Source: Cristatella mucedo (lineage: Eukaryota > Bryozoa > Phylactolaemata > Cristatellidae). Taken from it: a stretch of 64,000 bases of DNA. Shown here piece after piece: positions 29,971 to 40,462 of this stretch. Under the pieces are notes generated by a model. The model had not been told where the DNA came from. It saw only the letters and a list, made by a program, of their open reading frames with translations, and made no database searches. Numbering within the stretch: position 1 is the first letter of the stretch; each line of letters opens with the position of its first letter. The position numbers and the translations under genes are program-made. The stretch spans positions 9,221,501-9,285,500 of the forward strand of contig WPIO01000008.1 in assembly GCA_009760855.2 (NCBI GenBank), read 5' to 3'.

Positions 29971-32039
29971 AACTGCCTGCCTGTCTCGTGGCGCCAGCCT
30001 TTATACGGCCTCAGCGATTGATTATCGCATACTCGCGAATAATTAACGACTACCAGCCATAACCCGGCCGGTACTGCTGGCGCAACTATTTCTCTGCGAA
30101 GCTGCCTCGACTGCCGCACGCGAGAGATCTCGATCGATTTGCAGTCAACAGGATCACGGCGGCTACGCCCAACGCGGTCACGCGGCACGCTCGCCGCCCG
30201 ACGAGCGTCAGCAGCTGCAGCTTCAGCAGAAGCAGCAGCGCTCGAACACGTGCCCGCGTCACGCCCACGACGGCGAGCTCGCCGTTCGCGCTCCGCTCTC
30301 GCCGTTGCCACGACTCATGCGGGGGGGGGGGGTTTGCTCAGATCTCCTAAGCCTCCTGACATCGCGCCCGCCAGCTTCGCGGTGAGGAGGAGCGCCGAGC
30401 TGGTAACAGCATCGGCTGCCGCAGCCGCGTCACGGACCTTCGATGCTCAGCTACCGCCAAGCTTAAAACCGCCGATGACCGGCCGGTACCTATTTGCGTA
30501 GATTCTGAAAACCATTACGCTAGCGTGCGCTGCGGGTATAATCTCTCGGAAGAGGACCGGTGCTGACTCGAGTTTCTCATTTACCCGGCCCCGCACAACC
30601 CTAGGATTAGAAGCAATGACCTTACCCGAGCGCCACCTATCGGCTCGTCCGCTGCCGGCGAGGCGCGTCGGCGAGCGGCGCAGCGGCCGCCGCTAGATCG
30701 TATAGCAGCAGCATATTGAGTGGCGCGGCGCGATAGAGCCTCGAGCGGCGCTGCGGCCAACTTAGCGCCGCCTGTTCGGGGCGAACGATGACGCCGCGCG
30801 CTTTCAGCGATGCGACGGCGGCTGACGGGAAAAGCTCGTTCGTCATTACCCGGAGGGAGGGCAAGGCAGGGCCTCTCGCTTCGGGCGGCACAATCGATCG
30901 TAGCTGAAATGGCAGTGCCTATTATTCGTCGGCAGCCAGTCGTAAAGCAAACCGAGCGCGCCTCAGTGCACAGACAACAAAAGCCGCTCGCATCTGCCGA
31001 AGGGAGGGAGACGATAAAATGGAGGCGCAACGGCGAGCGACTACAGGATTCTTTCAATTCCGCCGCGGCACCGATCTCACCTTGCAACGGGCACGGCTTA
31101 CGCCCTTAGAATCTAGGCATGCGTTGCTAGCGATCCGATAAGCTCGCGTCGTGGCTGAACCGCAGGCCGTGAGTCTGAGTCGGAAGCGATCGCCACCCCG
31201 ATTTCCTGGCAGCGGTGACCTTGCAACCGACGACGGACACTAGGCCGTTCTAAGAGCGAGCTTCCTTTTTCCGGCGGCGGCGGCGGCTGGGAGATGTTGT
31301 GCCTCGGACACGTGGCCTCACCTCGGCCTCAGCGCCCCCGACCGAGCAGCAGCTTGAAGTTGACCGCGCGGAGGTCGCAGCGAGAGGCCAAATGCGCCAA
31401 ACCAGGCGAGACAGACGAACGAGACCGATCGAGCGAATTCGCCCTTGGACCGCGTCGCGCGCGATCGCCCGAGCACAAACGGGCGCTTGCGCTCTCACGC
31501 GCGCACGCGCGCACGAACGCAGCTCTATCTACGACAGTCAGCCGCAGGGGTGGCGATCGGAGAATTGTTGTCGAGCGCATTTTAAGCTATACTCAAAGTT
31601 CGTTTGCCACGGCGCGCTGAAACTCATAGACAGTGTATGCAGATGCGACACCCCATTCTCTCCGGAACGTCGAAGGCGAAGGAATCTACCGCCGCTAAGG
31701 CTTTTCCCCACCGTCGCCGCCAAAGCCGCCGAAGCTTTCGAAGTAGCCGCGAGCGACGTGCCGGGTTCGTCACGTGCTCTCCGTTTCTCGCGGCTTGCTT
31801 AGCCGCTCTCGTTGGCACTAAGCGCCGATGAGCGCGGCCAAGCAAGCCGCGTTCGCCGAATGCCGATGGTTCGAGGGATCCCGTCGCTGCGTACGAGTGA
31901 GCGAGCGCGAGGGCGAGGCGCGTCGTCTCATCGCCCAGCCCCGCCCGCCGCTGCCAGCCGCCAAGTCGGAGTGACCCGAGCGCTGGCGAGCCTCGGCTTG
32001 GCTCTCAAGGTCGCCGCCGCCGCCTCGGCGCGAGCGACG

Positions 32040-32050
32040 TATTTAAAAGG
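32040..32050 (+). promoter_or_regulatory. TATA box
   Basis: TATTTAAAAGG lies 114 bp before the ATG at 32164, inside the CpG-rich zone. Transcription would start near 32070, leaving a 5' UTR of about 90 nt. It is the only good TATA element seen in this zone. Confidence 0.6.
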
Positions 32051-32163
32051 GTCGCGCCACCGTCGACTTCGCTTTGTGAACGCGCGCCGGGGCCTGCTCC
32101 GTCGGCCGTACCGTCCAGGGTGCAGACGTGCTGAACTACCACCGCTGAACGCAGCCTACCGAC

Positions 32164-32262
32164 ATGGCTGATTTGAACAGCGCCAGTCCGGCCGCCACCC
32201 CAGGGAGCGCCTCGGCCAGCGGCGACGGAGTGAACAGCGCCATCGAAGAGCTTAAGCAAAAG
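32164..32262 (+). CDS. Putative first coding exon, 33 codons, gene unidentified
   Basis: The ATG lies in CCGACATGG (A at -3, G at +4), downstream of the TATA box. The reading frame is Ser/Ala-rich (MADLNSASPAATPG...) and ends in a helical AIEELKQK. A donor, GTGAGC at 32263, ends the exon in phase 0. I do not recognise the protein. The next certain exon on this strand is DHPS-A exon 1 at 37455, which also starts in phase 0 and is open from its first base, so a DHPS isoform with an N-terminal extension is possible. It may equally be the first exon of a gene whose other exons were not recognised. Confidence 0.5.
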
Positions 32263-33529
32263 GTGAGCGGATGCAGGTCAAGGGAGAAGTGCCGCGCCAC
32301 GCCGCGAACAGGCCCCGTGTGCGAACTGTGCAAGCAGCCGCCGCCGCCGTCGCCGCCGCCGCCTGCACCGCAAAGAAAGCTGCTGGGATAGCCCCGCAGA
32401 GCAAACGGAAGAGGCAGCGGCGGCGGCGGCGGCAGCAGGGCAGCAAATGCGTGCGTGCTCTGCGGCGTAGTTTAAGCAGCCGTGAGTTTTTGCTGCGATA
32501 TTAACCGGTCAGGGACGGCAATGAACCCGTCATAAGCCACTGATTTGCGTTGCCGCGAGCACCATCGTCGTGAGGCCAAAGAAAAAGGGCGGAGCTCTTA
32601 TTTGGGTCGCGGCGGACGCTCGGTCGGTCGGTCGGTCGGCGAGCCAGCTCCGGGTTCGCGAGTAACACTGCCGCCACCGCCGTCGCTGGTCACGTGCGCC
32701 ACGCTAGCGACGACGATGCGCGCGGCGTTTCAAAGTTAAATAATCAGCCGAACCGCCACGCACCCGGGCGCCCGTAGCGGCTAAGAGCATCGAAGGCATT
32801 CAAATTTCATAGCTCCGACCTCCGCTCCGAATCCGGACATTCTCTCGTCGAAGGCACTAGCGTGGGCTCGTCCGTCGGCCGACGCGCGCGGTGCCAATTG
32901 CACGGTCGATGGGCCGCGGTCGCCAGCTCATCACAAGGCGCGTCTTACACTAAAGTACGCCGCCGGCCTAGATTCTTGGCACGGTCAAGTAGCCAGCGTC
33001 AGTCACGTCTGAATCATGACTGTGCTGCTCGCTTTTGCGGACTAGCGGATACGGCAGGCTACAAGCTGCTTGAAGCTGGCCATGCTTGCCATCTTCCAGC
33101 GATAGCCCAAAGGAAGCCGCTGCGGCGCCAGGTCGCTAAGATGAGACCAGCAACCGCATTTTCTTGCCCACCTAGCATTTACCGCTGCACGTATCGTGCG
33201 CGCAGCCAGCAGGTGTGCCACGGCCGGCGTCGGCTTCCGGTCAATGCGTTGCCTTTGTCGTATCCTTTAGATAGAAAACGGGCGCTGGCCGCCACAGTGT
33301 CCATACGCCAAAGCATTCATCTGCCACATCTGATAGTTTTCGCAAGTGATCCCCGCCGCAGCCATATAATAGCACGACGATTTGAATTAGTACATTTTTA
33401 TTCACATTTCACCGACGCGCACATATTGTTATCGATCGAAAGATGTGGGGACGTGATAATTTTGTATGCAAAAATCCGGCAGTTTACGGAAGATGTCGGA
33501 TGCCGAAATTTTGCTTTTTCTGTGCGCCT
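32263..33529. other. GC-rich DNA after the putative exon
   Basis: A 259-codon open frame (32862-33641) spans this stretch but ends inside a LINE tail and shows no domain, so it is treated as chance. No exon was recognised. Confidence 0.45.
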
Positions 33530-33685
33530 GAGTCAACTTACACCTTTAACTAAGTTATGCTTTTTGTCATTGAGCATGCTACTATTAATCATTCGATCAC
33601 GCTCCTTTGCAGCAAATTTGAAATGCCTAGAAAGAGATTGAGTTCTCCGGAGGTGCTTTAACGAATGTATTATTATAATTATAAA
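33530..33685 (+). mobile_element. LINE 3' tail fragment
   Basis: CTCCTTTGCAGCAAATTTGA, CCTAGAAAGAGATTGAGTTC, then GGTGCTTTAACGAATG and ATTATTAT. Confidence 0.78.
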
Positions 33686-34225
33686 CTCTGGTGCACTTAA
33701 TACTTCGACCCATCCGGATCTGGGGGGGGGGGCATTTGAGTCATATTCGCTTACAGTGGGGTAGTAACTTGGTCCCATGTTCCTTGTTTCCAACGACGAA
33801 ATTGTGTTTTAATTTCACTTGATGAGCAGCCGAGTTCGTTTTTAATTAGCACTTTGATTGTGTGCTAAAATTTTCCTTAATTCTGGGTCAACTCCAGCAT
33901 ACAAAGAAATCTTGCAGGTCTTGCCCTGCCCTCTCAGAGGTAAATTCTAGCTCCGAAACTGCCTAAAGCCTACATCGAGTAGCGTCGTCGTCGACAATGC
34001 GTTGCTTATGCTCTTTATGATCACTAGAGTTTTTTGGGCAGGGCGGGGTGGAAAGAAAAGAGCGGAAGCCGAAGCTAGCTAGCCAGCACTCTCGGCGTAT
34101 TTTTCGGGCAGCCTACAAATGCAGCGAATGTTCGAGGTGTAACATGTCCGTAGTTTCTTCGAGCGAGCGAAGTTGGGTTCGTGAGGATTGGGTGTGGTGT
34201 AACTGGCCGAAACCACAGAAAGGGA

Positions 34226-34311
<86 letters not shown>

Positions 34312-36064
34312 CCTCTGCCCGACTCTCGCACGCTTAAGTCCCCCTCACCATCATAAGATTGCATACGTTATATGCAACGAAACTGGCACACTTCAGCCAC
34401 GATCGCGCCCACTGCCACGCCCCACGAAGAGCCGCTCCGCCACTCGCCGAGTCCACTACTCGGGCGTAAGCTGCAGACCTGAGATGTAGGCGAGCCGACG
34501 GCTGCTGCGGCGGCTGTGAGTGCGACTCAGAGACTGTGTACGTGTGGACCTGTGCTTCATTGGATGGGATGAGCACGGTCGACTAACTCTCAGCCGGGCA
34601 TTTTCTTGATTAAGGATTTGTTCTGGCACGGCAGCGCGTCAGGTCTTACGGGCGATGAGGAGTAGGCAAGTAGCTGCTGCAGCGGGCGACCGAGTAAATG
34701 GTGCCCGACCTTGACTTTGGCCTGCTCGGAGCGCTCCATTCGACGGCGCGTCGAGTTGACGTCATACCTGCGAAGCTAGGCTGTCGCAACGGCCTTATAG
34801 CGTACGCCGCAATAAACTCTTCAAAGTTACGTACGATGGTCGTTGGCCTCGATGCGTTTTAACGCTCGACTTCCGCTCGATTATCGAGCCTCGGAAGAAC
34901 CAATTGCCAGCGAATCTGCACGGACGGTGAAGCACGCGTCGAAGCATGCTAAAATACCGTCGGTTGGAGCAAACAATGGCAGCAACTACGCACTTTGGCG
35001 TGCAGAGTATGAACGGCATTGCTTCACGGTATCAACGGCATTGCTACGTTGTAAGTCGTTACGTTGTAAGTTGTTCAGCCTTAAATAATGCGTAGTTGGT
35101 CACTGGGGAATGCTTCGTCACAGAGATCTCTAGAGATCTGGCGGACGAAGCTCGGTGCCATTTGCCGGTCATCATTTTTGCCTGCCGGTTTTCAGCCATC
35201 GGCTGCCTGCATTGTATCATCCCTTTGATCTCGGGTGCATACGTTTCATGCTTTCCCAGAAATGCGAGCTTTGATCTGCTGCGGTTGATTCCTTCATTGA
35301 TGGCACTTTGACTGATACCGGCTCGGCGAGAAACCCAGCATGAGGAACGAGGTTCCGAAGTGAGCCATGTCGCTCACACACCGTGCTATTTTCTGCTGTC
35401 ACACTCACAATCGGCGATGAGAAAGCCAGCAGCAAGACTTTGTGTCAAGTACTCGTCCCAGAGGACAACTTCTCTCTGTCTTAATATCGTGAAAATGTGA
35501 CTTCAACCAAGCGACGACCCGTTTTCCGGATCCCACGACCACCAGCCCTGCTAGGTTTATCTCAGAATGACACGACATCACCTACTCTGGTCAGGATCTC
35601 GATAACCGTGAAACCTAGCAGCCAAGAATATTCTGGTTAATTTTAATGGTGACTTTGTGAACGATCGATGCGATTCAGTGGCATCTGGTGGCACTCTGCA
35701 ACTTACAATATTCTTAGCAGAGCTAAGGGGCCTAGTCACCAGCCGAGTCATTGACCCGGATAGAATTAAATACTGTACAGGCGTTGCAGCAGGAGCCGTG
35801 CAAACCACGTGGCCACTCAACAATAAATTTGCTATTAGAAACCGGTGCACTGCAGCTTGCAGACTTTGCGATGAAAGCTAATACAGAGGGTGGTGAGGTA
35901 AGATAAATGAAACGCTCCATAGAATGCTACTGCATTACCAATCAAAGAGGCTGAGCTGAGAAGGATGCTACAAAGCTGCTATGGCTAGTCCAAAGAGTGA
36001 ACTTCAGTTTCAGATTAATGCCACAGAGAGCTAACCGCTGAGTTATAATTTACGAGAAGTAAAC
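33686..36064. other. No firmly recognised gene
   Basis: Contains a GA microsatellite. Decayed minus-strand frames at 35.2-35.9 kb vaguely resemble retroelement protease or pol but are too degenerate to call. Confidence 0.4.
34228..34308. repeat. (GA)n microsatellite
   Basis: About 40 pure GA units. Confidence 0.96.
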
Positions 36065-36265
36065 TGCTTTTTGCTACAGCATTTAGTAGGACTTTGGGAT
36101 TCATCCTTCGCTTGCATTTGCCTAACTTACACTATGCCTGCTGCTTTCGGATGTTACTACCAATCGTTTGGTTATGCTTTTGATACAGCATCTATAAAGT
36201 GGCTAGAAAAAGATTCAGTTCTCTTAGGGCACTGTGCAAATGTAATAATTATTTATATTTTGCAG
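36065..36265 (+). mobile_element. Diverged LINE 3' UTR and tail
   Basis: CATTTAGTAGGACTTTGGGATTC, ...AAAGTGGCTAGAAAAAGATT, then CAGTTCTCTTAGGGCACT, parallel to the 3' end of the 21.9-kb LINE. Confidence 0.65.
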
Positions 36266-37080
36266 TAACTATTGGGGTTCTAATCGCATTGCAAACATTT
36301 CCCTAACTGTCAAAATAGGCGTTAAAGCTCTTTCCCCCAATCATTAAGGCTTGTTTTAATTGTTCATCTCTCCCCTACCCGACCACCATTTTTCATCACC
36401 TGCAAAACAAATGGCTGACAAATCTGTATTCTGACCACGCCCATGGAAATGTAGGCACTGTATTGCAAATGGTATGCCCGTGCGGCCGGCTGATTGGCAG
36501 CGTGGATGGGCTGCAGTTAGACTGCAGAAAAGTAGCGTGTTGATTCCGATCAGCTGTCCACTATTAGCTCAACCTTCTACTTCTCAATCTTCTACTTCTT
36601 TGCAGCGTGATATCAACAGCTGGTCATTCATGCAATGAATCCGATGTTAGAAAGCATTTTTAAACGGTCTCTGCCTTTACGGCTGACTGTTTCCTATTAC
36701 TTTTGCAGTGAGTGAGATAAGCAGCCATAGCTTACCTCGGCAGCTCTAGGTGAATGGCTTTCAAGTAACATTATTGATGTTCTGAAATTATTTATTAAAT
36801 TACTCTGCCTTCATCATTTTAGTGTATGCTTACGGAGATTACGGTGAAGAAACCGTAGCTCATAGAAGATCACCACATTTTCTTCTACACATATGTTTTC
36901 ATAATTTATAGATTTTATGATATATTGATTGTATATTAAGCAGAGCTTTGAACTGCAAGCTTTGCCGAGCCTCGGCAATTAGGCGTCTAATTCTGAACCG
37001 CGACTTCAAGCATTTACAATTAAAACTGTTTATTTTACATTTCATACATGTGTGTATAATAATATTTAATATATAAATAT

Positions 37081-37116
<36 letters not shown>

Positions 37117-37454
37117 CTGTAGCAGAGTGTTCTAGTCAGTTACGTCTGATATTACACCCTGTGCTAGCGACATTACTTAATGCAAGTTCGGCGTTTCAGG
37201 TTTCGCTCTGTTAGCTGCTTATTTAAGGGACGCCAAGTGCTTAGGGGGCAGTTAGTGCATATGCCTGCCTCTAATTCTGGTCTCCTTTGTATGCCCGAAT
37301 ACCGTTGTGTCTGTTTAGGCGCCCCCCATTTAGGCGCCCACAGTGATGAGTGGCTCTTCACCCAGTCTTGTTAGACAGCTTTGCCCTGTGCTAGAGACCT
37401 GTTATCGATCGGTCACCGACTGTGAAAGTTGGTACCTCTTTGATTCTTTGCCAG
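36266..37454 (+). other. Sequence upstream of DHPS-A exon 1 (likely 5' intron)
   Basis: Ends in an acceptor (TTCTTTGCCAG, 37444-37454), so exon 1 is preceded by an intron and the first 5' UTR exon lies further upstream. Blocks near 36660 and 36940-36985 (TTTGCCGAGCCTCGGC-ATT) recur upstream of DHPS-B at 55570 and 55870, so the duplication includes this intron. An (AT)n run lies at 37070-37117. Confidence 0.65.
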
Positions 37455-37460
37455 ATGATC

Positions 37461-37652
37461 ATGGCCAACCTACCAGCGTCAATTGTCGATGCCCTCTTTC
37501 TTCGAAGCCAGTTCAACGCCGATGGCAAAGAGATCGTTAAAGGTTACGACTTCAACGATGGCCTCGACTATGAACGTCTCATGGCCTCGTACAGGGTGAT
37601 TGGCTTTCAGGCGACCAACTTTGGACTAGCTGTGAATGAGATTAACAGAATG
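37461..37652 (+). CDS. DHPS: DHPS-A exon 1 (coding part)
   Basis: 64 codons; donor GTGAGC at 37653. The acceptor is at 37454, so the exon starts at 37455 with ATGATC before the chosen ATG. Copy B has GTGATT in the same place, which favours the ATG at 37461 as the shared start. Confidence 0.93.
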
Positions 37653-40380
37653 GTGAGCTGTTGGCTGCGTGCTTACAAGCCGTCATCTGCTTTTGTGGTT
37701 AGGCTGTCTGCCATTATATTTCAAAGATTGGTGGTTGTGATTAGCATATGAACGAACATGTGACTCACAAGCCTGCGAGGACCGGGCGATGGCACTACGA
37801 GGGATCAGACTGCCTAAGCAGCCGCAGGCTTTCGAGCGGTTGAGGGGCGGACAATGGCTATCGGAGGATGATCCTGCAGTCCGGCACAAATCCATGTATT
37901 GGCGGCATCTGTAAGGACATCCATCTATCACACACTGTCGCAAGCTGTCGGGCGGTTCGAAACGAATGATGGCTCTACAGTGCAAAGCAATGCATGCATT
38001 TGGTGAGTCGTAATGGCTCACCAGGTAAGGTGATTGGTTTTCACGACGTCAGCTCCGAAGTCGAGGGTTCGAATCCTGTGGTGGGCCATCGTCTATCGCC
38101 ACTGCAAACGGTTGTGATAGCCGTAAAGGCTCTTATGTCGCTAAACAAAAAGAGGCAGTTAAATCAGCTAGTATTTATGTATGCAAGGAATGTAAGGGCT
38201 GCCCTATGAGTACGAGAGAGGCAGAAGGGGGCCAGATCTCTCAACGCCGCTCAGCAGTCTTGAGTGTGAAAACTGGGCTTGGCCGGCATGGTTCCTGAAT
38301 AAAGTGCTTGGTATTGGTGCTAAGAAACCTGTTGCTCGGTCGCTCTTCCCAGCCCGCCGACAGGTCATGCTGAGGGCTGTGGCGGTCTTGTTCTCTGCAA
38401 GATAGAGAATGATATCAAATAAATAGGAAAGGGTGTATAGAGTCATGAAATCGTACCTACAGTGTACCTTTTGTGTACCATATTTTACCTGGAAGCTGTT
38501 GTATCCCAATTAGCACAGCAGGATATTGTGTTCACCTCCCTCAAGCCCGCCCTTTCACGGGTCGGTTGGAGTAGGACAGCTAATAAAATGCTTGCTTTAT
38601 TGATCCCAGCCTCGGGTTCTACTTTCAGGACTAACAACACCCATTAATCCGTTTACGAAAGAATTTATCTTCAAAGCATTGAAAACTCATTCATTCTTTA
38701 GAAGTCGTGCAGTTGGTATAGCCTCATTTACATAGGCTGCTTTTAAAGACCGAATCTTTGTGGCTCAGGCGTTGTGAACTTCCTGCTATTTGCAAACGTA
38801 GCCGGCAAAGCTAGTTCTCCAGCAAAACTGTGATATGACGATTACTGATTGACTACTTATGCACCACTCATATTAAGCCGTACCGTCATGGTATTACTAT
38901 AAATACCAACAAATTCCAAAATTCCACTTACATATAAATATGTCACGTTAAAACATACGCAGGTTGATGATTATGATGATTATTATAACGTCAGTGTGCT
39001 CAGTTTTACTTTTACTTTATCGATACCTGATTTGGCCAGATTAGCGCGAGATTTCTTTAGGAATATATAAAGGCCGATAGATAATGATTAATAAATTTCC
39101 GATTTATTATTATCCAATGCCACCTCTTGTCGTTCATTTACTGCAAGATTCGGTGGCTCAATGTCTTGGTATTTTCAGCGTAGTGACCTTGGTGGAAATC
39201 ATTTTAATGTTGGGTTTGTAGAGGCTTAATAATGGGCTAGCTTCAACTTTTGTCTTTATTTGTATACGATCTGCTCTTGGTGCATATTTGATGTCCTCTT
39301 GCTTCTAGATTGCCAAGAAAAAGGAGCCTCTATCTCAAGAAATTCTCGCTAGACCCAACAACAATCCAGTCGGGCGCCCCCTGAGCAACTGCACCATTTT
39401 CTTAGGTTACACATCCAACATGGTGTCTTGTGGAGTACGTGAGATAATACGTTATCTGGCACAACACAATATGGTATGTTATTTAGTTGGAATCCTTCAG
39501 TAGTCCTGGCATAAATTGATATTATCATATGCTGTGAACTTTAGATGTTGTGAGCATGTTTCATTTCGCTGGTGCGCCATTTATTTCATTCGCGACTCAA
39601 CATTCTACAGTGCACAATGTCGAGAGAGAATTCTCTACGTTAGATTTCAGAGCTTTCTGGCTGCTTTTAGGAGGTGAAATTAGGCTGGAAGCATTAGTCC
39701 TTGTTGTTGGCAGGCGGCCACGAAATACATATGTGCTGCCAGCACCTTAGCAGTTGCTACCAAGGAATACTATTAGGGCATCAGGACACGTTCAAAGCAC
39801 ATAGGCTGCAGACTAGAAAATGCCTCACCCGGATCTTGCACCCATTGGTTCCACGTCGAGAAAATGCAGGCGTTTGCTTAGGCAGTGTGGAATATTAAAT
39901 GCGGAATTAAACTTGTTGGATTAAGGCTCCTTTGTGTATACTCCTATCTAAATTACAGGAAACTGTGAATTTGGATCTTAATAATAATTGGAATTTGGAT
40001 CTTAATAATAATTGTGAAATACTCACATTTAGAACTGATATCACCATCGCGCCTCGACTACTTTTTTTTAGAGATCACGAACTAAGATTGACAAATTTAC
40101 TACTAATCCATTTGGAAAGAAGTGTAATTCACTTTTATTTTTAGTTTCATAAAAAGCAAGTCGTATGACAATAATAGCTTTCTTCTGCGCTTTTGAGGGA
40201 CAGTAAATTGGGAAATGAGGCTTATAGCTCGGGAGCGAACATTGAACATAAATGTGATTCAGTCTTATCCAGGCTCGGGGCAGACGGGCACTAGCAGAGA
40301 CTAGTGGCCTGAGTACGACTGAACCTGCCTGCCATAGTTTCGATCTGCCTGCTAGTCTCGACCGAACACCCTATTTGTTA

Positions 40381-40462
<82 letters not shown>

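Larger units (their letters stand above)
29461..30056 (-). repeat. LTR (element 5' LTR, minus orientation), interrupted
   Basis: Same blocks as the left LTR but split by a SINE (29530-29665) and an antisense LINE fragment (29835-29970), which account for its greater length. Confidence 0.55.
26879..30060 (-). mobile_element. Decayed LTR retrotransposon with nested insertions
   Basis: Direct repeats at about 26879-27117 and 29461-30056 share three blocks: the TTACAAACG-GT-GT-CG edge, GGCGAC-CCTGAACCTT, and TTTAT-...-GAATAA-TTAAC. Next to the inner edge of the right repeat, the minus strand reads TGGTGTCAGAGGTATTAG (29458 down to 29441), a primer-binding-site-like sequence of the tRNA-Leu type (TGGTGTCAGAAGTGGG in many Gypsy elements). 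This sets the orientation as minus. The internal region is only about 2.3 kb and shows no recognisable pol; minus-strand frames at 28488-29079 could be a gag remnant. A SINE and a LINE fragment sit inside the right LTR. Confidence 0.6.
30100..34900. promoter_or_regulatory. GC-rich, CpG-dense zone (island-like)
   Basis: Base composition and CpG frequency rise sharply relative to the flanks, with GCCGCC, CGGCGG and CGCGCG runs, a CGGT tetranucleotide run near 32620 and a poly-G at 30321. Such zones mark promoters in animals with mosaic methylation. Overlapping open frames on both strands are a by-product of low stop frequency. Confidence 0.6.

Noticed and set aside
30139-31845. Many overlapping open frames of 60-168 codons on both strands
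   Set aside because: Arg/Ala/Ser-rich chance frames in CpG-dense DNA. No splice structure, homology or single favoured frame.
32862-33641. 259-codon open frame in the GC-rich zone
   Set aside because: No domain or plausible composition. Low stop frequency in GC-rich DNA explains it, and it ends inside a LINE tail.
35217-35850. Minus-strand frames vaguely like a retroelement protease (LSGSMTRLV)
   Set aside because: The expected catalytic D-S/T-G is not present and the match is too short to distinguish from chance.
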